64,000 nucleotides of DNA from Spinacia oleracea. Taxonomy: Eukaryota; Streptophyta; Magnoliopsida; Caryophyllales; Amaranthaceae. The notes beneath the pieces are model-generated. The model saw only the letters and a program-made list of their open reading frames with translations, was not told where the DNA came from and did not search any database. Below, in pieces: positions 45,468 through 57,992 of this stretch. Numbering within the stretch: position 1 is the first letter of the stretch; each line of letters starts with the position of its first letter. The position numbers were made by a program, and so were the translations under genes. Where the stretch lies: positions 7,427,143-7,491,142 of the forward strand of contig NC_079491.1 in the NCBI RefSeq assembly GCF_020520425.1, read 5' to 3'.

Positions 45468-45631
45468 CGTTGGAGGTGGGGCCCACAAACGGAGGAATTT
45501 GACAGAAACTGTTACAAGGTAGTGTTACTCAACCTAAACAAACTTATAAGGTAGAAAAATTAAAAAAAAAAATTATAAGGTAGTAATTCACAAAACGTCC
45601 AAACTTAAAGGTAGTGTTGCACAAAATTTCC
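45468..45631 (-). repeat. Right terminal inverted repeat of the MULE
   Basis: This is the inverse of 33677-33840 with only a few differences. It lies immediately upstream of the inferred first exon of the GRF gene and therefore probably contains that gene's promoter. Confidence 0.9.
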
Positions 45632-45640
45632 TTTTTTTTA

Positions 45641-46230
45641 CGGTAGTAACTCTTTTACTTCCTATAAAATTGTACCTTTTTACTATAGTAATTCTTCCAC
45701 TTTCTACTAAATAGTACTCCATAAGTAGTACATTTTTGTGAGTAACACTATGTCGATTGATATCGACATAATTTATAACTTTGATCCAACAATGTACTTA
45801 CCATGCATAAAGATCTAAAAATCTCTTATAAATGGAGAAAAATCCGATGTAAACAAAAACAAAAGGAGATTCTTAAACAAATTAAAATAAATAACTAGTG
45901 GTCTAGTGTATGTACGTACGTGGGACGTACGTGTATGCGTTCCATAGTGAATTTTGTATGCATACCAATAATATAATGCATGGTTACATTGTATAATTTG
46001 ATGACTCTAATCTACTATTTGAACTGTTTGAAACATCACCATTTTTATTTCATCAGATCCTTTAAAAGGATTTTCTGAATAATTCACTACATTTTTCATA
46101 TCTAGTTTTCTGAATAATTCACTACATTTTCCATATCTTGAGATTTCATACTCCGTATATGCTAGTAATGCACTAATGCTAATACGAAGAGGTCAAACCC
46201 AATATTAATTTGATAATGACAATGGATAAT
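45641..46230. other. Intergenic AT-rich DNA right of the MULE
   Basis: No coding signal. TACGTACGTGGGACGTACGT near 45912-45931 is a short palindrome-rich patch, and TTTTCTGAATAATTCACTAC occurs twice in tandem near 46071-46121. Confidence 0.5.
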
Positions 46231-46312
46231 GGTATGCTAGTGGCCTGTTAATTAAGACTGATAATTTGTGTAAGATATGTCTCAAGTTCGGATCCTACCA
46301 CCTTCATTTAAA
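46231..46312 (+). mobile_element. tRNA-derived SINE fragment
   Basis: ATGCTAGTGGCCTGTTAATT resembles an A box region, and CTCAAGTTCGGATCCTACC resembles the B box. Both are in the same order and spacing as the SINE copies at 63 kb. It directly abuts the Helitron that begins a few bases later. Confidence 0.45.
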
Positions 46313-46319
46313 ATTTATA

Positions 46320-47031
46320 CTAGTACCGGCCCGTGCTAATGCATGGTTTTTACAAAATTAGGGAGTAAATAAAATAATGCATTAGATACAAAACACTTAC
46401 TCTGCAGATTATAATGGTACGTAGTAACACAAACATCGAGTACTCCGTGGTTATGACATTAATAAATCAATGATATATCTACGTCTATATGAGAAATGAT
46501 TTTTTTTTAATGATGTTAGGCAATTGAAATGTTGGTAGATGTCTAAGATAAAATGTCATATTCTAATAATGTAGTGTAAGTTATAAATTGTATGGTTTAA
46601 CCATTTGATTGAAGTATCTATTTTTTACCTCAATTGCAGAATTAAAAAAATGACGTTTTCTATATTTGTTAGATTGATTAAAATTATTTTTCTATTTATT
46701 TCATAATTTTTGAAGATCTATTTCGAAATAGTCAGTCATTATATTTATGTTATTCAAATTTTCATTCTAAAGATATACAACCTGTTTTTTTTTTTCCTCT
46801 TATTCATTTGTATTTATATTTCATTCATTTAGTATAAAATTTGCTATTTTCTTTTTTGTGAATGGTTATTTTACTTTCTTGCTTGATTAATGCTAGAATG
46901 ATGTTGTGAATAGATTAATTAGTTTCCTTTTGAATGGGTATGATGTGACAATTGACGTAACATAAGTAAGAAAAAAATATTAGGGATTTGATTACTTCTC
47001 ATTAATCATCACTTTGCTTTAATTATATAGA
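46320..47031 (-). mobile_element. Non-autonomous Helitron
   Basis: On the minus strand the element begins TCTATATAATTAAAGCAAAG after a host A (47032). It ends GCACGGGCCGGTACTAG before a host T (46319), fulfilling the A/TC...CTAG/T rule. A small hairpin (CCATGC/GCACGG with a TAAT-type loop) lies just before the end, as in typical Helitrons. The 712-bp body is AT-rich and non-coding. Confidence 0.78.
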
Positions 47032-50000
47032 TTATCTTACGTGTATATATCATTTGTATGGGGTTGGGTCGTAAAAGCTATAGCCGCCAAGTCGTTTGAT
47101 ATTAATTAGAGGCCAAGTTATTAATGAAGTAGCTACCTTATACTATTGCTCGTAATGAATTCATTAATATATGGCCGTTTCCTGGTGTGCAGTCTGTGCA
47201 TCACCACAACATTAATTAAGTTGTTAAACCATTTAATTATTTCCTACTCCATAAATATATCTTGCAACCTTGATCGATCTATTCTTGGGATTTGGGAGTA
47301 CCCATGCACGCATTACATCATCTAATCTAACCTTGTGTTAATTATTAAAAAAAAAAATACTCATAATATAGTATACAGTTATACATAAAACACTTCTCTT
47401 AAATTCTGTCGAAATGCATGATTAAAACTCGAACCCAACCAAATCATAAGTGATACGGACTACATGCTTTTAATATCTCAAAAAAAAAAAATCAATTATC
47501 ATGGTTAGCGAATAAAAAATGGACATGAATAAATATATTACCATGAAACAGATTAACAGAGGAAGTAGAAAGTATAATCGACCAAATAATTCAATTGGTT
47601 CACATTTCTAAGTCTTTTTATAAAGAATTTTGGTGGTATAAATGTCGGATGCAGAATCATTAGACGTAAAGGGTCCTCATCAATAACCATCAACCATGGT
47701 CCATGGCTTAATTATTCTATGACTAATTAATACTCACAATATTAATATTATATCATATTCCCAAAATGTAATTTAAATTAGCATGATCCAATTCTACCAT
47801 ATCGTGGCAATCTATGAATCGAGCAAATTAAGTTATCTTTATATATACCTAAATTCATAAAAAAAAAAAGAAAAAAAAAAAAGAAGAAGATATACTATGA
47901 TAGTTACACTTCATAGATTATTTAACTACCAGAAAAAACTAACTTCTCCTTCACAAAATCACAATCAAAGACGTGGTTGGTTAAATGGTTAATTAGTGAT
48001 TTAATGATGTGTATATGAACATCTAACAAAGTTTAGGAAGCAGCTAAACGTAAACATGGACCAATCATAACATGACTTGTGTTACGCGCTTGGACAAAAC
48101 TCTATCTTTCACACTTTAATCAAAATGTTGAATACAAGTATGAAACAAATATTGTAGCTTAATCATAAACCTTGTTAGTTAGTTAAGTCGTGTCCTAATT
48201 AGTATTATTATTTTGTAATTAATTAAATGAGGAAAATATAATATAGAAATCAAAGTGGGCCAAAAGTTTATGAAAGTGGCAACATATAAAGGACTGTGTC
48301 ATGGGGTACACACGGAGTGTCCAAATCCAGTAAAGCCCAGCTATGGCCCACTAAATCAACCCAACAATCAAATACAACTTGTTTGTTTTACCGACCTACT
48401 CCTATAGTCCTATTATCTTTCTTACTAGTTTTAACCTACAAAGTTTAATATTTTTTCAGGTGTAAATGAAAAGGACAGGAAAATATCTACCAAAGAGACA
48501 ATCAGTTTGCACAAAAAGAAAAGAAAAGAAAAGGAGAGACAATAAGCAATCATTAATTTTTATTTTTAAAAAATCATGTACGGAGTATAGAATTCGAGAT
48601 ATTTATATTTGAGTCTTGAAAACTGGAGTAATTTTAAAGGATAGGTAACTAGTGTTGAGGACAACTATCTGAAATGTCTAAAACCCTAAACTTGATTCTG
48701 TATCCGATCTGAAAAGTGAGTATTCGAAGCTATATGGTTATCGATTCAGGTATGTAATCAGAAAATTCATTAACGGGTACGTTTAAGGATATCATTTTAA
48801 GAGTAATAAGTACCCGATAACAATCCGATATAGCATATTTGTTTTTTGCGAAAACTTAAAATCCAGTTATTTGATAATCACTTTATATTTTGAGCAAATA
48901 ATACATCATATAATCTAATACCTATTCTATAAAAAGGACAATCAGTAGATTATTAGAAGCCATGTGTCATCTCTCATTTCATTCATCGATTCGTTTTTTT
49001 ATTTCTTCTATGTTTTACAACTTCCTTTACTCTTCCACTGCATCTTCCCTATTCAACTTCGAATAACCTATATTCCAATATACACATTAGCCTCTTCCAC
49101 TTTACCTCCTCTAACATTCAAAATTCAACATATAACTTTTACATTTTTTACAACTTTCAAATTACACCTCTATTTAATTCATATATATTACCAAAAATCA
49201 CATGTCCTCACTAATTAAAACTTTAAAATACAGTTAAACAACCACTATACAACCGCCCATTCTTTGAACAGGCTCAAAAGCTAGTTTTATTAATAATGTA
49301 GTCGAATTCATGTGGTAATATTGATTATTAGTGTTGAATGATATATATTAATCCAGTACTCTGTAACAAAGACTAAAGTTTTCAATTGGATATCAGATCG
49401 GGTACCTGATATACGATCTAAAAGTTCGGATATCCGGACTTATTGGTTCGTTTCATGGATAACAACTTAGAGTTATTGATTATCAGATACCCTCCAATAA
49501 TGATATCGGTTCTGGTACCCAATTTATGCTCACCCCTTCAAATAGCATAATCAAATGTTACCTGTATCAAGATTATTTTTATTGTTTAAGTAGTAGACCA
49601 TAGATGTTTTGGTCACTAACTAGTTTCCGGTCTCGTACAACCACATATATATATATATTTTATTTTAATCAACTAGTGTGGTCCGTACAATGTATTGGAT
49701 TGTAACCATTCATCCATTAACATAAGGATGATGTCAACATTATTTGTACAACTATGTAAATGTCATATTGTGCGGCCTAGTATAGTTCAACTTGTTAAAA
49801 CAACTTAGCAGGTGAAGGTACGTACATACGAAGATACCATTATAATTCAAATTAATGGAGAAAAGTGGGGAATGTCAAATTATATGAATGTCGTTTTCAT
49901 AAAATATGGTTTGAAGCTTAAAATGGAGATAAGTAATGATAAGGAACTCTAATCATGGTTGGCAGCTTATTCTTATCTTAGAATTAGCTAATATCCCGTC

Positions 50001-50165
50001 AACTTGCCTTTTCAAAAGGGGTATCTAGTTGATCATACTAATGGTACATTGGTACAAGTAGGAAGTAGTTTTTATTGCTTTTAGAACATCAAAATTCATA
50101 TCCAATATATTCAAATCATTCCAATACATATAGGGACGAAGTCACAACTCCATTCCAATGGAGAC
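47032..50165. other. Intergenic region with repeat remnants
   Basis: No gene is supported. The segments near 48655-48840 and 49340-49540 contain ATCGGGTACCTGATATACG, GATATCCGGACTTATTGG and, at the right end, GGTACCCAATTTATGCTCAC. This resembles the hAT-like 'GGGTGAGCA' repeat type, interrupted in the middle. A-rich runs occur at 47340-47360 and 47857-47890. Confidence 0.4.
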
Positions 50166-50204
50166 TAATAATAATAATAAAATAATAATAATAATCATAA
50201 TAAC

Positions 50205-50237
<33 letters not shown>
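50166..50237. repeat. TAA microsatellite
   Basis: About 70 bp of TAA/AAT trinucleotide with a few interruptions (AAAT, ATC, AAC). Confidence 0.95.
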
Positions 50238-50364
50238 CACACATGCTGCTTAGAGTAACGTGATCAATGCTAATATTCGATTTGTTCTTTTTCAACGGTT
50301 ATGTTTTGCTTTGAATAAGGGTGTCGGGGCGCAGTTGGTTGTTAGGCTCCCATCCAACTTTGTG

Positions 50365-50807
50365 TAATTGATAAATGGAGACTCAAAACTCGTCTATTCT
50401 CATTAATTCTCTCCGTATATATATTACATGGGAAGGTTAATTAAGTAACTTCGTATATCTAGAATAATACAATATTAACATAATATACTATCGTATACTC
50501 CGTATATATTATCGTAACACCCCCCTCAAGGTGGAGCATGAAAATCTCGAATGTCCATCTTGTTTAGGAAAAACTTAAATTGCGCCTTATCCAACGCTTT
50601 GGTGAAAATGTCTGCTAATTGGACCTTCGTTGATACATACGAAGGACATATGATCCCTTCCTTGATTGCATCACGAATGAAATAACAATCCGACCCAATA
50701 TGCTTTGTCCGCTCATAAAACACTGAATTCTGTGCAATATGCAACGCAGACTGACAGAACAACACTTCCACCAAACAAACATACAAGTACGTATGACTTA
50801 ATAACAA
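50365..50807 (-). mobile_element. Copia retrotransposon 3'-end fossil
   Basis: On the minus strand a piece of the Copia RNase H region is readable (SALHIAQNSVFYERTKHIGS, VSTKVQLADIFTKALDKAQF). It is followed by a polypurine tract (TTGAGGGGGG at about 50520-50529) and an LTR beginning TGTTACGATAATATATACGG, extending to about 50365. Only the 3' end of the element remains, broken and old. No partner LTR was found in the window. The protein region is incomplete and was not reconstructed. Confidence 0.8.
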
Positions 50808-52700
50808 TTATATTTTGTGATTAAAATTCACGAATAAATTAAACATAAATTAAAAATTTATTAACTTGTTTAAGTAAAAATTATCATTTCATTCACTCAT
50901 AATTGACTTAAAGATGTAAAAATTAACATTTCTAGAATTCTCCCCAAATATGTCATTGAAATGTGCAAATGTGCAAATGTGCAATCACGAATTAGCCCTC
51001 CCAATTCCCAAAACATAGGTGCAAATAGTGCAATAGCCAACAACTCAACAAGTTAAAAGAAAATATAATTGGATGGGGTAATGAAAATGTCATTTATGCA
51101 TAAGAACTTTTGCAGTGGTCACAAATAAAATTATGGTCCCTATTTGTGCACCAATCTATGATACTCCATGCATCAAAAAAAAAAAATCTATGATACTCCA
51201 TTGGACAAGTGTTGAAAATTTTATTTGATATCCTAGATTTTTACTTTTTATTTTTCATAAAGGAATGAGTAATCTAGATTTTCCCATTTTCAGTTTTATG
51301 ATTTACAACATCATGTATGATGTAGGTTGGATTATAAACTTAAATTTTATCATCCTTATAATAATCAGGTTAGTTTTAAAAAATGACAACAAAAAATTAA
51401 AACCTGCTTTTCGTAGTTTCTATATATTTTTCAAGTAAAAACAAAAAACAATAATGAATGGTCACAGATTATTAGCTCTATTTGTTTTTGTTTTTTTTTA
51501 AAGCCTTTTTCTTTGTTTTCTTCTTATCTAGGGCCTCTAATTTGGTCTTTCCATCAATTAAGTAGTATAGCCCAAAACAAACGTAACTGTCTAATTGAAC
51601 ATACTTTGAGTTGAGCTACATTCTACAATGATAAATAATTGTGAAGCAAAATGAAAATAGGCTAAAGCCCTGGCCCATAATAATATGTTTTTTTTGGTGT
51701 TAGCACCTGGTTCACCCTTAGGGGCTAATTCGGATTCGGGGCGTGTTCTGGGTGGATATGTTCCAGTTCCCTCCCAATTGTTATTGCGGGGGATCGAATA
51801 CGGGTCCTCCCTATCAAATTCAGCCCCAATATGTTAAGATAACCCGTTTTCACTTTGACAAAATAATTCATTATAGAGTACTACATAGTACATACTCCAT
51901 TACATAGTAGTTAAAAGCACTCATAAACAAATTTACTTCATGTAATACACTGCTAAGATTGAGTTGGAATCAAACAAGCTCCATTTTTGTCTTTTCTAAC
52001 TGACTTAACTAGAATCAGTCACTTACAAGAGGTGAGTAGTTATTTCAATTTCAAAATTACGATAAATAAGAATCATAACCATAACCTACAAAATATGAGT
52101 ACCCTTTTGAATTCCAAATTCATGAAATAATAATCATAATCCTACACGAAACGATCTCACGAAACAAGTATGGTTAAAGTCTTAAAGGTGAGCCGGAATA
52201 CATGGTTTCTGCTGAAGTTGTCTACACAAAACAAATAGGCTTCAAACATGATCATCTTGAACCTACCCGCCCAAAAAATAGCGGGTTTTGGGTACCCAGA
52301 AACCCAGTCTGGTCTGATTTTATACCTTTTTGGGCGGATTTTGGAAAACTCAAAGCTATACTTTAGTTACTATTATTTGCATGGCCCAAAAAGACCTGAA
52401 AAGCCGCTATTTTTACCCCAAAATAGCTTTTGGGAACACAAAATCGGTCGAAGTTTGACCCGAGCAGCTTGACAAAATGGGCTGATTTTACGCCACAGCC
52501 CAGCCTGAACCTGAACCGGCGGCGGCATGCCTTTTGATCAGCTCTAGTATGGTTGAAGCCTTAAAGGCAAGCATTGTTGAAAGAGATTGGAAATATACAT
52601 TGAATATCTATATATATGCTGCATTTCTTCTGTACTTGTTCTGAATCAAAATTCAGAGAATATGGAACAAGAACAAACTAACAGGAATACATGAAACGGT
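50808..52700. other. Intergenic region before the ALDH gene 3' end
   Basis: No gene is supported. The segment near 51690-51830 (TTAGCACCTGGTTCACCCTT, GGGGGATCGAATACGGGTCC) resembles a repeat terminus common in plant DNA. The segment near 52250-52540 (CCCAAAAAATAGCGGGTTTT, TTGGGCGG, CCCAAAATAGCTTTTGGG) looks like a degenerate hAT-like MITE related to those near 57-62 kb. Confidence 0.4.
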
Positions 52701-52722
52701 GTTACATTACATAGTTAAAAAA

Positions 52723-55700
52723 TTACAACCAAGCTGGATTTTTCAGAGCAGTAACAACAGCTTTCACCTGCAGATAGTTGTTAAGGCTGTAAACACCCTT
52801 TTCCCTGCCTATACCACTCATCTTGTACCCACCAAAGGGTATGGCTGCATCAAAAACATCAAAGCAGTTCACCCATACTGTCCCAGCCCTCAATGCCCGC
52901 GACAATGTGTTGGCTGTGTCAAGGTTTTGGGTGAATACTCCGGCTGCTAGCCCATACCGCGTTTTATTAGCCCTCCGAATCACATCATCAAGGTCCCTAC
53001 ACCATAAATTGGGAAAGAAAATGGAGTATAAGTGTTGGGTTACAGGAACTGATTAACAACATTAATGTAGCAGAAGAATTGTCTGGTTTACTTGAATTTC
53101 AAGATAGTCTGTACAGGGCCAAATATCTCATCTTGTGCAATCAGCATGTCATCCTGATATACAAGAACGCTGAATGTCAGAACTGTTATGGCTAAGTACT
53201 TTCAGTGTTCGCCTAAAAATAAAGATAAGGGTGAGTTCTATTCACCTGATTTTCACTTACTTTTCCTGAACATCTATTATTAGAACTTAACTGAACTTGT
53301 ATGAACTTATCAAAACTTATGATCTTATCAGAACTTATCTGAACTTAATTTTCATGAAATGAGTGGAAATAAGGTGAATAAAACAGACTCCTAGGTTACC
53401 TGAACATTTGAGAAGACGGTGGGCTGGACAAAGAGACCTCTAGATCCAAATCTCTCACCTCCACACTCGAGCTTAGCATTGCTCTCCGTACCAGACTTTA
53501 TGTACCTCAATATCTTTTCAAATTGCTCTCTATCTATCTGCAGTTCCGTGTTATATACACCTTACAACTTTCTCAAGTTGCTTAAACGCAAAGGGAGAGG
53601 GACAGCAATGGAAATGTATTACCTGAGGACCTTGCTCAATGCCGCTCTTAAAAGGATCTCCAACAGTACGTCTCTTGGCACGTTTAGTTGCTTTTTCTAC
53701 AAATTCATCATATACACTCTCATGCACAAAAGTACGGGAGCCAGCACAGCAACATTGGCCCTATGATGAACACCATAGAGCTTAAGAAAGATACCATATT
53801 CTCAACTCTTTGATACAACTGACGAAAAAAAAGGTGAGTGGGAATACCTGGTTAAAGAAAAGAGCAAAATGTGCAAGTTCCACTGCTTTATCAACATCAG
53901 CATCCTCGCATACAATGAAAGGCGATTTCCCACCAAGCTCTAAAGTCGCTGGCTTAAGATTGCTCTTAGCTGCTAGTTCTAGAACTGCCTTTCCAGTTTC
54001 AGTAGATCCAGTGAAAGCAATCTGTAAACCAAATTTGATATGTTCAACATTATTTCAGCAACATTATTTGTAGTGTAGATTATCTTAGGATCAAGAATAT
54101 GGTATTAAAGGTAAAAGAATGAGTACCTTGTCGACATCCATGTGACTTGCAAGTGCGGCACCAGCTGTTGGACCAAAACCAGAAACTATGTTTAAAACAC
54201 CAGGAGGAAGACCAGCCTGTATGGCAGTAAATGTAACAGGTTAAATGTGAAGTACATGTTAGACAACATTTTGTTTCAAGGTATTGATAATTATTGTCAA
54301 TGGAACTTCTGATGTCCGCTACAATTGCACATAGGATTTGCATTAAGGAAAGAACATCACAGAAGATTGATTAACGGCATGACAATGGAGTGAGATAAGA
54401 TCACAGTTTGTCAAAGAGCATACTACCAAACTGCAGCTGGGACTCACAAGTCACAGTCTGTTTGGTAACCGGTAATAAATGGTGGAAATAACAATAAATC
54501 TTAGTGTTATCTGGCAAGAAAATGACATCGTGATGTTCATGGTAATGGAATTTTGTCTCAAACTTGGTGTTTATCTTCATAATTTGCATTCCTGGTAATG
54601 GAAATTTATAAAGAAAAAGAGATGATTTTGAGTGAACTAGCATTACCATGGGAATGATTGATTTTCTTTACAAATTTACATACAAATACATTCTCATTGA
54701 CAACATTTATGACTAGCTACCAAACGGGCTGTCAGCACGTGACAACATGTTGTCTTACCTCATGGAAGAGTTTCCCAACAAAGAGAGCAGTCAATGGAGT
54801 TTGCTCGGCAGTCTTCAAAACAATAGTATTGCCACATGCCAAGGCAGGGCCAACTTTCCAAGCAAACATGATGAGAGGAAAGTTCCATGGAATGATTTGA
54901 CCGGCTACACCAATTGGTTCGTGCAATGTTTGTACATGGTATGGACCATCAGCTGGAACTGTCATACCATGGATTTTATCCGCCCAACCTACAATTTTTT
55001 CAAGACAAAATCTTCACATTCAACTCAATCAAGTAATGCTTATATATGACTAGAAAATGAGTTTAATTTGTTGCTTTTTCTACCAGCATAATAGTGAAAT
55101 TTGCGGACAAACAATGGAAGCTCTGATTTGGCAGACTGTTGAAAAGGCTTCCCATTATCCCAAGTTTCCAAGGCAGCAAGTTCCTCACTGTGTTTCTCAA
55201 CCAAATCAGCAAATTTCAGAATGATTCGCGCTCTTTCCTGAACAGACCAAACAAGTGAATTTGCGAAACTTACAACAAATCAATGCCAAATGAAACATAC
55301 ATAACTTAGACAAATTAAAGAAAGAGAAGATGGGGGAGGTAGAGGATATTACATAAGCTGTCATTTTAGGCCATGGACCTTCATCAAAAGCTTTACGAGC
55401 AGCAGCAACTGCACGGTTGATATCTTCTGCATCACCTTCAGCAACATGAGCTATCACATCCCCAGTCCGGGGATCATATGTAGGAAATGTCTTTCCTGGA
55501 ACAAGTTTATTTAATGTTTGATCATTGACAAACTATATATAGTGTACAAAAGAGTAGTAATTAAGGCTCAATTTGATAGGGTGTAAAACGCTTTCATGGA
55601 AAACGATCTTCTCATTTTCAATCATTTTACGTTATTTAGTTAGGCAAGGGATGAAAAACAATTTTCCATAACTCCCTCAAAGATGGAAAAACGTTTTCCA

Positions 55701-56387
55701 TTTGAAAAAGAGGGAAACACTTTTCCACATTTCCTCCTTTCCCCTCCATCTTCACCATCCTCATACATTTTCTTTTAAGAAGGAAAACTAGTTTGAAATT
55801 GTATTTTCCCTTGGAAAATATTTTCCATGGAAAATCATTTTGCACTGAAAACATTTTACACCAAACCAAACGGAACCTAATGTATACTACAACTAATAGG
55901 AAACTATCATAAGCAATAAGCAATACAAGAAGTAGTGTACTGAAATTTACAAAAGGACTGAAGTAGAGAAAATAGTTACCAGATGCTGCATCAACAAATT
56001 GTCCATTGATCAGAAGTTGAGTATGCTTAATTTTGACATCAGGGGCAATAGGGTTTTCGATTTCAGCAGCCGTGCTATATCGGCTTGAACATCTTCCCCA
56101 GCTCGACCCTTTACCTGAACCACACACAACATAACTTAGCAGTTAGCAATAACTAAAGGCAGAAACTGACACAGTACAGTTGAGTAATCTATCAATTAAT
56201 AGCAATCAAAGTAAAATTCTACAAACTGCTGGGAAAAGAATAAACATACAATCAAGAACACAAAGTTTCTGTTTTACACGAAATAAAGGAAGATAAAGAG
56301 AAGGGTACTGAACTACTTACCAAGAGAAAGAGGAAGAGAAGATGATAAAGAACGAGAAAGCAGAGAAGAAATCCTGCGAGCAGCCAT
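52723..56387 (-). CDS. ALDH2: Mitochondrial aldehyde dehydrogenase, ALDH2 family
   Basis: Eleven exons on the minus strand (56321-56387, 55980-56114, 55353-55495, 55084-55237, 54759-54988, 54127-54216, 53848-54021, 53623-53760, 53400-53537, 53092-53153, 52723-52996) join in phase to 534 residues; Arabidopsis ALDH2B4 is 538. The N-terminus ([20 protein letters not shown]) is an Arg/Ser-rich mitochondrial presequence. Catalytic parts are intact: the Asn in [14 protein letters not shown], the Rossmann-loop [13 protein letters not shown], the general base Glu in [10 protein letters not shown], the nucleophile in [13 protein letters not shown], and EIFGPVQ. The enzyme oxidises acetaldehyde and other aldehydes to acids with NAD+. 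In plants it serves the pyruvate dehydrogenase bypass and fertility restoration (maize rf2a). The first ATG of the exon is chosen because it starts the presequence. Confidence 0.96.
53225..53395. mobile_element. MITE-like repeat in ALDH intron
   Basis: GGGTGAGTTCTATTCACCTG at the left is mirrored by AAGGTGAATAAAACAGACTC at the right. The interior repeats GAACTTATCTGAACTTA-like words of the dispersed AT-rich family. It lies between the tenth exon (53092-53153) and the ninth (53400-53537) and nearly touches the ninth. Confidence 0.45.
54454..54731. mobile_element. MITE with CAGTCTGTTTGG ends in ALDH intron
   Basis: The 278-bp segment starts CAGTCTGTTTGGTAACCGGT and ends ACTAGCTACCAAACGGGCTG. 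The inverted repeats match at most of about 25 positions, and TCA stands on both sides. It resembles the GTTTGG-ended PIF-like MITEs elsewhere in the window. Confidence 0.55.
55565..55877. mobile_element. PIF/Tourist-like MITE in ALDH intron
   Basis: The 313-bp element starts GGCTCAATTTGATAGGGTGT and ends ACACCAAACCAAACGGAACC, with TAA on both sides (55562-55564 and 55878-55880). The interior is rich in GGAAAAC/GTTTTCC words in both orientations, so it folds extensively. Confidence 0.7.
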
Positions 56388-57536
56388 GGCTGATGTCAGA
56401 TGTCAGATGTCTGATGATGATAATCAGAAATCACACACCTCTAAATTCTAATTGATGATGTGATTATTGAGGATAAACTTCAACTTTTGGTGGCAAATCC
56501 TACTGGAACCAAAGATGAACAAACAAAATACTAGGAAAGAATGGATAAGTCTTCGTGTCCCTTAATTTATTTTTATTTTTTTTATATATTTTGGAAATTA
56601 CAACGGGCAAAGGTGGCAATATGCCAATATTTGTTTGGTTTTTCACTTTTTAGTGCTAATCAATTTGTTGTCATCTCTACTCTAAGAGTCACTGTCTTCA
56701 TTCTCCCATGGATAAAGGAGACAAAACATTTGTGTAGTAAGTGAATTTTTTTTCTAAACTTAGAATTCGTTCTCCCATATTCGATTTAATAATCACACCT
56801 AAAATATAGAAGTATTAGACCTATCAAACAGGATAGTATTGTAAAAAAAATTGATATAAGACATTATTGAAATTTATTGACCTGATAGAACTTGATTACA
56901 ACTTATTTGTACTAACTGGACCCAAAATGTATTAGCTTTATAGGATCTAATTGCAACTTACCGGAACTTATTGAACCATAAATTTAATTCTTTTATTTTA
57001 TTTTAAGGTGAAGAGAACACATTGCATGTTCTTCAAAATATGAAAGCAATAGCTAAAACAAAGTGATCCATAGCAAATTAGTAAATTTTCATATTTGAAT
57101 TGGTAGATAAATATTCAATTTCAAATTACTACGGAGTAAATATTGGTTTCAAATTACTCCATAGTAGATAAATGTTTATCCTAAACAAGTGTACAACTAC
57201 CGCTACCTAGGTGTAGGCCGCGTAGCTAAAAATGCCGTGGAGTATTGGACCTATTGGCCCATTGGGTATGGGTGTTCGAGGTCTTTAAGATAGGTTAGGC
57301 TTGTAACTTGAAATAGGCGCTCCAAAACAGCAAAACATAGTACGTAATTTATATTACAACTAGTGTTTGGCTCGATAATGTCCCAGGTTACTATTTAGGA
57401 CATCGTATATGTGGTGTGCCGGGTACATTATGTAAAATGTTGGTGTATATTATACGCTTAGATGTTAATATACGAAGTGAAATAAACATTTTTGAAGATA
57501 ACTTGAATGATTTTAATGAACTGGTACCTTTGACAG
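56388..57536. other. Intergenic region upstream of ALDH
   Basis: The first 100 bases hold the ALDH leader (TGTCAGATGTCAGATGTCTGATG, a short direct repeat). The rest is AT-rich without coding signal. Words of the GAACTTATTG type near 56870-56990 are remnants of the dispersed AT-rich repeat family. Confidence 0.45.
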
Positions 57537-57992
57537 GTAGGGGTGTGCAAAAATTGGTCCGGACCGACCTAGATCGGACCGGACCGGACCGAAGGCAATC
57601 GGTCCGGTCTTCGGGTCGAGAAATTTCAATTTTCGGTCTTCGGTCCTATCCGATCCGGTCCAAAACCCGATTTTGGACCGGATCGATTTTTCCTTCATAA
57701 AATATAATAGAACCTATTTAAAATTTGTAGTCTCTCCTTTAATATGTTGTAAATATTACTATATTGTGATATATTTTATTTTAGCTTCCAAAAAAATACT
57801 TAAACAATTAGTTTTTTTTTATATTTTTTCTTTTTTACCATAATTTTTATAAAAAATAAAAAAAATATAAATAGGTCTACAACCGGTCCAAACCGGTCCG
57901 GTCCAAGCATAATCGGTCCGGTCTTCGGGTCTTGAATTATCACAATTTCGGTCTTCGGTCCGGTCCGAATTCGGACCGATGAACACCCCTAC
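57537..57992. mobile_element. MITE with GGTCCGGTCC repeats (hAT-like)
   Basis: The 456-bp element starts GTAGGGGTGTGCAAAAATTG and ends GATGAACACCCCTAC. TGACAG stands on both sides (57531-57536, 57993-57998). Its two ends are dense in CGGTCCGGTC-type words and separated by an AT-rich centre. The superfamily is uncertain because the duplication seen is 6 bp. Confidence 0.65.

Larger units (their letters stand above)
33676..45631 (+). mobile_element. Two-gene Mutator-like element (MULE), near-complete
   Basis: Inverted repeats of about 164 bp (33677-33840 and 45468-45631; outer end GGAAATTTTGTGC, inner end GGGCCCCACCTCCAACG) differ at only a handful of positions, mostly in a T run. The flanks are TTTTTTTTA on both sides if one terminal A is allowed, the 9-bp duplication expected of Mutator. 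Inside are a mudrA-type transposase gene on + and a GRF zinc-finger gene on -, converging. A 5.1 kb LINE has inserted into the second gene's leader intron; without it the element is about 6.9 kb. The near-identical ends indicate recent activity. Confidence 0.92.

Noticed and set aside
46320-46345. ACTAGTACCGGCCCGTGC as the start of a plus-strand element
   Set aside because: It is better explained as the 3' terminus of a minus-strand Helitron, because the matching TC end follows at 47031.
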